Positions 1 to 5,199 of a stretch of DNA of 5,199 nucleotides are shown here, one piece after another (positions within the stretch are counted from its first letter, which is position 1; every line of letters begins with the position of its first letter). Where the stretch lies: positions 1 to 5,199 of the forward strand of contig CAJUFP010000190.1 in assembly GCA_910585645.1 (NCBI GenBank), in the 5' to 3' direction. The notes beneath the pieces are model-generated. The model made no database searches and was not told the DNA's origin. It worked only from the letters and a program-made list of their open reading frames with translations. A program made the translations under genes and the position numbers. This DNA comes from an uncultured Hungatella sp. (GTDB lineage Bacteria > Bacillota > Clostridia > Lachnospirales > Lachnospiraceae).

Positions 1-80
1 GGCATATCTGAACCCGAACGGCACACAGCCTCCCTTCCCTCCCTGGCCTCACGACACCCCTCGCCCCCATGCTCACTCAA
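1..80 (+). repeat. Left arm of an 80-bp imperfect inverted repeat
   Basis: Positions 1-80 match the reverse complement of 5113-5192 at 74 of 80 positions without gaps. The outermost 30 bases are identical, as are the innermost ten (GCTCACTCAA). The six differences are at 32, 36, 48, 56, 68 and 69. The arm is very pyrimidine-rich on this strand, so the opposite strand carries several runs of three or more G. The arm starts at the first base of the window, so it may extend further left, and any target-site duplication on that side cannot be seen. No transposase or recombinase lies between the arms. It is most simply a dispersed intergenic repeat family, but that needs the rest of the genome to confirm. 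Confidence 0.93.
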
Positions 81-114
81 CAATGAAGCCATAATAACTT
101 ATGCCGGCCAGGCT

Positions 115-143
115 GTAAGAAAAGTTTAAAGAACATTAAGAAT
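115..143 (+). promoter_or_regulatory. Phased TAAGAA-type direct repeats, candidate response-regulator site
   Basis: Three similar boxes lie on one strand: GTAAGAA at 115-121, TTAAAGAA at 126-133 and TTAAGAA at 136-142. The first and third are exactly 21 bp apart and the middle one is 10-11 bp from each, so all three face the same side of the helix. They end about eight bases upstream of the candidate -35 hexamer. OmpR/PhoB-family regulators bind direct repeats in this kind of arrangement, and MacB-like transporter operons are often controlled by two-component systems. The spacing is seen directly; the regulator is inferred and is not encoded in this window. Confidence 0.4.
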
Positions 144-150
144 AAAAGCT

Positions 151-180
151 GTGACAAAACCGGCTGCGGGGTTGTAAGAT
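151..180 (+). promoter_or_regulatory. Candidate sigma-A promoter of the ABC operon
   Basis: A -35-like GTGACA (151-156, five of six consensus bases) is separated by 18 bp from a -10-like TAAGAT (175-180, four of six). It lies directly downstream of the phased boxes and upstream of the only operon in the window, with no better hexamer pair seen before the first gene. Transcription would start near 187, giving a leader of roughly 136 nt. The imperfect -10 and slightly long spacer suit a promoter that depends on an activator. Confidence 0.42.
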
Positions 181-284
181 ATAGGCACAGTGTAGAAATA
201 CGGAAAAGTTTTGTGGAGTGGGAATTGCGGTGATGTGGAGGGATTTTGAGATGGAGGGTGAATGGGCATTGGTTTCGCAAGAGG

Positions 285-303
285 GCGCTGCCTGGGGCGG
301 CGC
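285..303 (+). other. GC-rich hairpin in the operon leader
   Basis: GCGCTGCC (285-292) can pair with GGCGGCGC (296-303) across a three-base TGG loop, giving eight base pairs including one G-U. It ends six bases before the AGGAG ribosome binding site at 309-313. No run of U follows, so it is not an intrinsic terminator. It could affect translation initiation or protect the 5' end of the message. The rest of the leader (about 187-322) shows no recognisable riboswitch, only a purine-rich stretch. Confidence 0.45.
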
Positions 304-308
304 GGGAG

Positions 309-313
309 AGGAG
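309..313 (+). promoter_or_regulatory. Ribosome binding site deciding the GTG start of the ATPase gene
   Basis: AGGAG at 309-313 sits nine bases before GTG 323. An in-frame TAG at 314-316 excludes any start further upstream. The next in-frame candidate, GTG 401, has AAGGAG only three bases before it, which is too close. GTG 323 is therefore preferred, although it gives the ATPase an unusual N-terminal extension of about 26 residues. Confidence 0.6.
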
Positions 314-322
314 TAGGAAGCG

Positions 323-1126
323 GTGGGAGAGGAAAGTAAGACAGATGGGACCCGGGATGAGGAGTTAAGGGGAAAGAACTTTGGCGGGCTTAAGGAGCGG
401 GTGCCTATTATTGAGGTGAAGAACCTGTACAAGATCTATAAGGTGGGAGATACGAAGGTGTACGCCCTGGGGGGTGTGGATTTTACCATGTACCGGGGGG
501 AGTTCTGCGCCATTGTGGGGCCTTCCGGGTCGGGGAAGTCCACGCTTCTTAACATGCTTGCCGGGCTGGAGAAGCCCTCCAAGGGGGAGATCGTCATTGA
601 CAAGGTACATATTGAGAAGATGAAGGAGAATGAGCTGGTGGCTTTTCGCCGCAAGCGGGTGGGATTTATCTTTCAGTCTTATAATCTGTTGAAGACGCTG
701 AACGCCGTGGAGAATGTGGCCCTGCCCCTTTCATTCAGAGGGATGCCAAGGAAGAAGCGCAACGAGATTGCAAGAAAGTATCTGAAGCTGGTGGGGCTGG
801 AGAAGCAGATGAACCACATGGCCAACGCCATGTCCGGAGGACAGCAGCAGAGGGTGGGCATTGCCAGGGCGCTGGCGGTGAATCCCAGGATCATTTTTGC
901 CGACGAGCCTACAGGCAACCTGGATTCCAAGACCACCATGGAGATCTTAAAGCTGATGCGGCAAATCGTCAGGGAGCAGAACCAGACCCTGGTTATGGTC
1001 ACCCATGACAATCATCTGGCGTCCTATGCGGACAGGCTGTTTCATATTGTGGACGGCAAGATTTTCAAGATCGAGGAGTGTCACCACGACGAAGAGGATA
1101 TAGAGGAAGAGGAGATAAAGGGATGA
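323..1126 (+). CDS. ABC transporter ATP-binding protein, LolD/MacB type
   Basis: This is a 267-residue cytoplasmic ATPase that should power the permease encoded two genes downstream. All nucleotide-binding motifs are present and intact: Walker A GPSGSGKST (66-74), Q-loop Q118, signature MSGGQQQR (170-177), Walker B ending in D194 and catalytic E195, D-loop NLDS (199-202) and H-loop H228. The sequence matches the COG1136 group (LolD, MacB ATPase domain, YknY), which pairs with FtsX-fold permeases. Two parts are unusual for the family: a charged N-terminal extension of about 26 residues before the usual IEVKNLYKIY start, and a strongly acidic tail, EECHHDEEDIEEEEIKG (251-267). The stop codon overlaps the next start as ATGA. 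In E. coli MacB the ATPase is fused to the permease; here they are separate, as is usual in Gram-positives. The substrate cannot be predicted from the ATPase. Confidence 0.95.
   Translation: MGEESKTDGTRDEELRGKNFGGLKERVPIIEVKNLYKIYKVGDTKVYALGGVDFTMYRGEFCAIVGPSGSGKSTLLNMLAGLEKPSKGEIVIDKVHIEKMKENELVAFRRKRVGFIFQSYNLLKTLNAVENVALPLSFRGMPRKKRNEIARKYLKLVGLEKQMNHMANAMSGGQQQRVGIARALAVNPRIIFADEPTGNLDSKTTMEILKLMRQIVREQNQTLVMVTHDNHLASYADRLFHIVDGKIFKIEECHHDEEDIEEEEIKG
1110..1114 (+). promoter_or_regulatory. Ribosome binding site fixing the start of the Ig-like protein gene
   Basis: AGGAG at 1110-1114 lies eight bases before ATG 1123, inside the end of the ATPase gene. ATG 1123 overlaps the ATPase stop as ATGA. 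The reading frame is open further upstream to a GTG at 1078, but that start would put 15 arginine- and glycine-rich residues before an otherwise normal signal peptide and has no better ribosome binding site. Confidence 0.8.
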
Positions 1127-2961
1127 AAAGGAGTATGATCGCGAGAGGAAGGGCGTTTTTTCTGGCTGTGGCCACATCTGTTACAGCCATTGTCATGGCG
1201 GGGGCAGCGCCTGTGACCGTTATGGCGGACCTGGTGAACAATGGCGACAACCATGTGGTCATTACCCCCAATGTGCCCAGGGGCAAGACGGGGAAACGGA
1301 TGAATGTGACCTTTAACCTGGAGAACAATGACGGCGAGACCTGGGAGGATGTGGAGGTGGGATTTTCCGAAGATCTGTCCTACATTGCCAGGCCCGACGC
1401 GGTGGAGGGAGAGTACGTGTTTCCCTTTGAAGTTACCTCCGGGCTGTTCGACGTGAAATATGTGGGAACCATCCGGTCAGGGGCAAAAAAGAGCGTGTCT
1501 TTGTCCGCCAAGGTGAGGGCAGATCTGCCGGAAGGATATTATCACGTCAATGTGGAGGTCAGCAGCAAGGACAACCGGGTAGTGGCCATAGAGCCTGTGA
1601 ACATCTGGGTGTCCAAGTCCACCGGGGCTGCTGACGAGGATAAAGAGAAGGATCGGGACGTGGGGTTTGTGCTGGGAGAGAACCAGGGAACGCCCTACGG
1701 CGTGTACCCCAACGTGGTGGATTTCACCATCAATATGCGAAACAGCGGGTACTCGGAGGCTGTGGACGTGAATGTGGCCATGGTGCTTAGCAAAGACAGC
1801 GCCGAGTTTCCATTTGACATCAATGAGGGAAACTACGACCGGAATTTTGAGCGGGTGGGGCCTGACGAAGTGGTGCAGCTTCCCTACAGCATGGCCATCC
1901 GCTCCGACGTGTACTCGGGATATTACCCCATCAAATTTGAGATCAATTACCGGGAGACAGCCACCGGGGAGCTTTTAAAGGAGGAGGAGACTTTTTGGGT
2001 CCGAATCAAAAATAAGGAGAAGGACGAGGATTCCAGCGGGGAATTCAATGAAAATGACAGGACCAAGGCCAGGATTGTGGTGGACAGCTTTGAGACCGTG
2101 CCAAAGACCATCATAGCCGGAGAGCCTTTTCGGTTGATTCTGCGGATGAAGAACGCTTCCTCCAGCATAGCGGCCAGCAACATTTTATTCTCCCTGGAGT
2201 CGGAGAAGGTGGACAACAGCGCCATATTTACCACGGCTTCCGGTTCCTCGTCGGTGGTGGTCAATTCCCTGGCAGCGGGGGAGGTGACGGAGCTGTCCAT
2301 TGACCTTCTGTCCAGGGCGGGCATTGACCAGCGGTCCTACTCCCTGACCATCAAGGAGACCTACGACAGCCCGGAGTTTAAGAACGCCTCGGAGTCTGTG
2401 ACCATTGACATTCCCATCAAACAGATCGCAAGGCTGAACACCGGCACCATGGAGGTGATGCCGGACAATATCACCGTAGGCTCGGAGACCAACATCATGT
2501 TTCCCATCAACAACACGGGAAAGGTGATTTTGTACAATGTGATGGTGAAGTTTGAGGCGGATTCCATCCAGACCACGGACACCTATGTTGGCAACATAAA
2601 GCCCGGTGAGACCGGCAATGTGGACGTGATGGTCACAGGCGCCGCTCCCACCATGGACGAGGGCAAGGTGAAGGTTCTTATTACCTACGAGGACGAGAAC
2701 GGGGAGGTCCAGGAGGCGGAGGAGAAAGAGCTTTCTCTCTTTGTGACAGAAGATATGGGAGAGGATATGGGCATGGATATCGAGGTGGGGGATTTTACGG
2801 ATGTTCCCATGGAAGATACGTCCCTGTTGGCGAAGTATAAGATACCGATCATCGCCGTGGCTGCGGTGGCGGCTGCGCTGGGTATTTTTGGGGTCGTGAC
2901 GATCAGGAAGAAGAGAAAGGCCCGGCAGGAAGAGGATGAGATAGACAATGAGATTTCTTGA
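1123..2961 (+). CDS. Exported Ig-like (CARDB/COG1361-like) protein with C-terminal membrane anchor
   Basis: This is a 612-residue protein predicted to sit on the outer face of the membrane. Residues 1-35 form a signal peptide: basic start MKRSMIARGR, hydrophobic core, likely cleavage after VMA (33-35). About four beta-rich modules follow, near 45-165, 195-295, 315-432 and 435-541. They share a pattern of a hydrophobic strand, an N-x-G or N-N-T-G turn, a xPGE/xAGE-like turn, and a closing strand such as GYYHVNVEV, GYYPIKFEI or RSYSLTIKE. This resembles CARDB/NEW3-type Ig-like folds grouped in COG1361. An acidic, methionine-containing linker (543-567) leads to one membrane segment (about 573-593) and a basic-then-acidic cytoplasmic tail. 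There is no lipobox or sortase motif. It is encoded between the ATPase and permease and overlaps both, so it is probably an extracellular subunit of the transporter. Direct binding to the permease and any role as adaptor or substrate receptor are inferred. The coding call is secure; the fold assignment is by eye. Confidence 0.85.
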   Translation: MKRSMIARGRAFFLAVATSVTAIVMAGAAPVTVMADLVNNGDNHVVITPNVPRGKTGKRMNVTFNLENNDGETWEDVEVGFSEDLSYIARPDAVEGEYVFPFEVTSGLFDVKYVGTIRSGAKKSVSLSAKVRADLPEGYYHVNVEVSSKDNRVVAIEPVNIWVSKSTGAADEDKEKDRDVGFVLGENQGTPYGVYPNVVDFTINMRNSGYSEAVDVNVAMVLSKDSAEFPFDINEGNYDRNFERVGPDEVVQLPYSMAIRSDVYSGYYPIKFEINYRETATGELLKEEETFWVRIKNKEKDEDSSGEFNENDRTKARIVVDSFETVPKTIIAGEPFRLILRMKNASSSIAASNILFSLESEKVDNSAIFTTASGSSSVVVNSLAAGEVTELSIDLLSRAGIDQRSYSLTIKETYDSPEFKNASESVTIDIPIKQIARLNTGTMEVMPDNITVGSETNIMFPINNTGKVILYNVMVKFEADSIQTTDTYVGNIKPGETGNVDVMVTGAAPTMDEGKVKVLITYEDENGEVQEAEEKELSLFVTEDMGEDMGMDIEVGDFTDVPMEDTSLLAKYKIPIIAVAAVAAALGIFGVVTIRKKRKARQEEDEIDNEIS

Positions 2962-4294
2962 TTTGCTCTCCATGAGCGTCAACAATTTAAGGAGGCGGAA
3001 GCTGCGGACGGCTCTGACGGTTTTGGGGGTTATCATCGGCGTGGCGTCGGTGGTTATCATGGTTTCCTTAGGGATTGGGTTGAACCAGTTGATGCTGGAG
3101 ATGTATTCCTCCTACGGGGATATGACCACCATTTCCATCTACTCCAACTCCCGGTATATGGACGCCGCCTCCAGCGACTCGGAGCCTATGTACCTGACCG
3201 ACGAGGTGCTGGAGCAGTTTAAGCATCTGGACCATGTAGACGGCGTGTCCCCGATGCTTAGCTGCTATGCCCTGTTTAAGCAGGGGCTTTACGAGACCAC
3301 GGTTGACATCACAGGGGTCAGCCAGGAGTATTTAGAGAAAATCCCCCTGGGACAGGGGCAGGTTCCGGAAGAGGGCGGCCCTATGAAGCTTATTTACGGA
3401 AACTGCGTCATTCAGTGGTTTCGCAACAGCAAGACAGGGGAGGGCTATTGGGATACTCAAAAACTGCCGGATGTGGACTTTATGAACAAGCCCATGTTTG
3501 TGATTTTTGACATGGACAGCTACTATCAGTCCCAGGGCGGAGGGGAAAACGCGCCCAAACCGCCGAAAAAGTACATGATCGAGACTGCCGGCGTGGTGGA
3601 GGGCGGCGTTGACGAGTACAACAGCTACGCTTACTCCGTGTACACGGAGATCGAGGGCTTAAAAGCCCAGCTAAAGCAGATTTTCAAGAAAAAGCCTATC
3701 CCAAACCAGCCCACCAACAAAAAGGGAAAGCCTTACCCTTATTTTATCTACGACAACGCGGTGGTGTTTGTGGACGACATGGCCAATGTGACAGAAGTGC
3801 AGAAGGTCATAAGCGACATGGGGTATCAGGCCAACAGTCAGATGGAGTGGATTGAACAGTCCCAGCAGACCTATGATATTATCCAACTGGTGCTGGGAGG
3901 AATCGGAGCCATCTCCCTGTTTGTGGCGGCCATCGGCATTGCCAACACCATGATGATGTCCATCTACGAGAGGACCAAGGAGATCGGGGTTATCAAGGTG
4001 CTGGGGTGCGATATGGGCAATATCAGGAACATGTTTCTCATAGAGTCAGGGTTTATCGGCTTTATGGGCGGCGTCATCGGCCTTTCCATCAGCTTTGCCG
4101 TATCCTATGCCATGAACAACTTTTTAGGCCTGGGCCAGGCCATGATGGGAGTGGAGGGGGACATCTCCAGAATCCCCCTGTGGCTGGCAGCGTCCGCCGT
4201 GGTGTTTGCCATCTTCGTGGGCATGGCAGCCGGATTCTTCCCGTCACTGCGGGCTATGAAGTTAAGTCCTCTGGCGGCGATTCGAAATGAGTGA
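2948..4294 (+). CDS. MacB/FtsX-type ABC transporter permease
   Basis: This 448-residue inner membrane protein has the MacB topology: a cytoplasmic amphipathic start (MRFLDLLSMSVNNLRRRKLR), TM1 at about 22-44, a large extracytoplasmic domain (about 45-310), then TM2 (311-335), TM3 (367-391) and TM4 (410-432). The region after TM2 contains ERTKEIGVIKVLGC (341-354), the typical FtsX-domain segment that contacts the ATPase. The end, SLRAMKLSPLAAIRNE, is also characteristic of the family. The N-terminal half corresponds to MacB_PCD and the C-terminal half to FtsX. Two flexible insertions stand out in the outer domain: a Q/G/P/K-rich stretch (194-209) and a lysine/proline-rich stretch (247-265). 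The start overlaps the preceding gene by 14 bases; AGAGGA at 2931-2936 is a plausible ribosome binding site. Members of this superfamily move lipoproteins, peptides, antibiotics or toxins, or transmit force to cell-wall enzymes. Which of these applies here is not visible. Confidence 0.94.
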   Translation: MRFLDLLSMSVNNLRRRKLRTALTVLGVIIGVASVVIMVSLGIGLNQLMLEMYSSYGDMTTISIYSNSRYMDAASSDSEPMYLTDEVLEQFKHLDHVDGVSPMLSCYALFKQGLYETTVDITGVSQEYLEKIPLGQGQVPEEGGPMKLIYGNCVIQWFRNSKTGEGYWDTQKLPDVDFMNKPMFVIFDMDSYYQSQGGGENAPKPPKKYMIETAGVVEGGVDEYNSYAYSVYTEIEGLKAQLKQIFKKKPIPNQPTNKKGKPYPYFIYDNAVVFVDDMANVTEVQKVISDMGYQANSQMEWIEQSQQTYDIIQLVLGGIGAISLFVAAIGIANTMMMSIYERTKEIGVIKVLGCDMGNIRNMFLIESGFIGFMGGVIGLSISFAVSYAMNNFLGLGQAMMGVEGDISRIPLWLAASAVVFAIFVGMAAGFFPSLRAMKLSPLAAIRNE

Positions 4295-4318
4295 TATAGG
4301 AAGCAGCCTGTCACTTTT
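4291..4318 (+). terminator. Weak candidate terminator overlapping the permease stop codon
   Basis: GTGA (4291-4294, containing the stop) can pair with TCAC (4311-4314). TAGG (4297-4300) can pair with CCTG (4307-4310, one G-U), with a two-base bulge on the left side and a six-base loop. Four T follow at 4315-4318. The stem is short and the T tract minimal, so termination would be partial at best. The rest of the gap to 4434 is AT-rich, with a TAAAAT -10-like hexamer at 4379-4384 but no convincing -35 partner. How the downstream kinase gene is transcribed is therefore open. Confidence 0.28.
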
Positions 4319-4421
4319 ACATAGCCGGGGTAGATTGGAAGATTGATTTTTTCAATTATTGGATTTATGGAACATAAATAAAATTACTTTTAGTTTGTAG
4401 AACTGGAAAGTCGGTATTTTC

Positions 4422-4427
4422 AGGTGA
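4422..4427 (+). promoter_or_regulatory. Ribosome binding site of the kinase-like gene
   Basis: AGGTGA at 4422-4427 lies seven bases before ATG 4435. The ATG is followed directly by a beta strand and P-loop (KKLYMIGGTMGVGKTS), as expected for the first strand of a small kinase, so no upstream extension is needed. Confidence 0.6.
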
Positions 4428-4434
4428 CGAGACG

Positions 4435-4929
4435 ATGAAAAAATTATATATGATAGGCGGTACAATGGGCGTTGGGAAAACGTCCGTAAGCCAATGTCTG
4501 AAACGGGAATTACCCAATGCGGTATTCCTTGACGGTGACTGGTGTTGGGATGCGGATCCGTTTCTTGTAACGGAAGAAACCAAGGAAATGGTTATTGATA
4601 ATATTTGCTATCTGCTAAATCGTTTTATTCAGTGTTCAGCTTATGAGAATATTATTTTTTGCTGGGTAATGCATGAACAAAGTATCATAGATACGATTCT
4701 AAATAAAGTAAAGATTACGGATTGTGTTGTGAAAGTAGTTTCTCTGATGGCGAATGAAGAGACTTTGACCAAAAGGATTATGAAGGATGTTGACAGTGGG
4801 AGCCGTGGCACCGATGTACTTGAGAGAAGTATAGCAAGGATTCCTTTCTATCAGTCTGTCAGCAGTGTAAAGGTGCAAACTAACAACAAAACAGTTTACG
4901 AAATAGCAAAAGAAATTGTTGGGATATAG
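4435..4929 (+). CDS. Small P-loop kinase-like protein (AAA family ATPase/nucleotide kinase-like)
   Basis: This is a 164-residue soluble protein with no signal or membrane segment. It opens with a strand and Walker A motif, GTMGVGKTS (9-17, K15 binding phosphate), followed by a DGD motif (33-35, in FLDGDWCWDADPF) that in small kinases binds substrate or metal. A strand, IIFCWVMHE (73-81), could supply further active-site residues. A charged lid-like region follows, with K113, R114, R124, R131 and R135. The layout matches shikimate/gluconate/nucleotide-kinase-like P-loop proteins, often annotated only as AAA family ATPase or nucleotide kinase. The substrate is not recognisable. The length is at the short end for such kinases, but both ends look complete. 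Codon use is clearly AT-richer than in the operon, and it is separated from it by 140 bases, so it is probably an independent, perhaps horizontally acquired, gene. The coding call is firm; the function is tentative. Confidence 0.83.
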   Translation: MKKLYMIGGTMGVGKTSVSQCLKRELPNAVFLDGDWCWDADPFLVTEETKEMVIDNICYLLNRFIQCSAYENIIFCWVMHEQSIIDTILNKVKITDCVVKVVSLMANEETLTKRIMKDVDSGSRGTDVLERSIARIPFYQSVSSVKVQTNNKTVYEIAKEIVGI

Positions 4930-5004
4930 AGAAAGACAGCTTCTCCCGAAAGTACGGACAGATAAACATTCATTACTGTTGCATTTAGAGACATTGGGAA
5001 CATG

Positions 5005-5049
5005 AAAAAGTCCACCTGTTTGTATTGTATATGGTAGGTGGGCTTTTTT
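5005..5049 (+). terminator. Strong intrinsic terminator after the kinase-like gene
   Basis: AAAAAGTCCACCT (5005-5017) pairs with AGGTGGGCTTTTT (5036-5048) over 13 base pairs with a single G-U. The loop is 18 bases, and the six-T run 5044-5049 continues as C-TTT-G-TTT. The A run on the left side gives a matching U tract in the other direction, so it could also stop transcription coming from the right. It lies 75 bases after the kinase stop; the sequence between shows no gene or motif that I recognise. Confidence 0.85.
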
Positions 5050-5112
5050 CTTTGTTTATAGAAAGATTGTGTTGATGACATTGCTTTTTAAGGTATTCCA
5101 TTCTCCATATAA

Positions 5113-5192
5113 TTGAGTGAGCAAAGGGGCGAGGGGAGTCGTGAAGCCAGGGAGGGGAGGAAGGCTGTGTGCCGTTCGGGTTCAGATATGCC
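5113..5192 (-). repeat. Right arm of the 80-bp imperfect inverted repeat
   Basis: This is the reverse complement of positions 1-80 with six substitutions and no gaps. On the + strand it is purine-rich, with G runs at 5126-5129, 5133-5136, 5150-5152 and 5154-5157. Similarity stops abruptly at the inner edge (5113). Outside the outer edge seven more bases (AAGCATT) are visible, but their partner on the left is not in the window. A perfect TATAAT (5108-5113) abuts the inner edge; the left arm lacks an equivalent. No reading frame in the arm shows signs of protein selection. Confidence 0.93.
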
Positions 5193-5199
5193 AAGCATT

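Noticed and set aside
136..432. A 98-residue minus-strand open frame over the leader and start of the ATPase gene
   Set aside because: Its product is Ser/Pro-rich with no recognisable domain and overlaps the promoter and ATPase start; it follows from the purine-rich + strand.
1078..1122. An upstream GTG start for the Ig-like protein
   Set aside because: It would place 15 Arg/Gly-rich residues before a textbook signal peptide. ATG 1123 has a well-spaced AGGAG and the typical ATGA coupling.
2185..3060. A 291-residue open frame on the minus strand across the Ig-like gene
   Set aside because: It lies wholly opposite well-supported coding sequence with a signal peptide and motif-bearing neighbours. 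Its product is rich in His, Arg, Leu and Gly with no domain, as expected from the complement of a gene with GC-rich third positions.
4342..4356. An AT-rich hairpin (ATTGA, T loop, TCAAT) between permease and kinase genes
   Set aside because: It has only five weak base pairs, with the T run in the loop rather than after the stem, so it is unlikely to terminate transcription.
1..5192. Composite transposon or insertion sequence
   Set aside because: The repeats resemble terminal inverted repeats, but no transposase, integrase or fragment of one is encoded between them and no target duplication can be seen, so only a repeat is annotated.
4985..5194. A small minus-strand protein beginning in the right repeat
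   Set aside because: It would start from a TTG with no convincing ribosome binding site and run back through the terminator. All six differences between the two repeat arms alter its residues.

Overview
The window reads as chromosomal DNA of a gut-type Firmicute, most likely a Lachnospiraceae (Clostridium/Enterocloster-like) bacterium. This is inferred from strong AGGAG-type ribosome binding sites, tightly overlapping genes with GC-rich third positions, a Gram-positive style exported protein anchored by a C-terminal membrane segment, and protein styles common in that family. No marker gene fixes the species.

Layout: (1) Positions 1-80 are one arm of an imperfect inverted repeat. (2) Positions 81-322 hold three helically phased TAAGAA-type boxes, a sigma-A-like promoter and a leader of about 136 nt with a GC-rich hairpin just before the first ribosome binding site. 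(3) Positions 323-4294 are a compact three-gene operon on the + strand: a LolD/MacB-type ABC ATPase, a large exported Ig-like (CARDB/COG1361-like) protein with a C-terminal membrane anchor, and a MacB/FtsX-type permease. The genes overlap by 4 and 14 bases. (4) A short intergenic stretch carries a weak terminator candidate. (5) Positions 4435-4929 encode a small P-loop kinase-like protein that is visibly AT-richer than the operon. (6) A strong intrinsic terminator lies at 5005-5049. (7) Positions 5113-5192 are the second repeat arm, inverted relative to the first.

How the genes fit together: the ATPase and permease should form a type VII (mechanotransmission) ABC complex, in which cytoplasmic ATP hydrolysis drives movements of the permease's large extracytoplasmic domain. 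The Ig-like protein is encoded between them and translationally coupled to both, so it is probably a stoichiometric extracellular partner. It occupies the genetic place that a MacA/YknX-type membrane fusion protein holds in better known systems, but has no visible resemblance to one. The substrate is unknown.

The two points most worth following are this three-part complex with an Ig-like partner, and the 80-bp inverted repeats (74/80 identical) that bracket the whole 5-kb segment. The kinase gene has no evident functional link to the operon.
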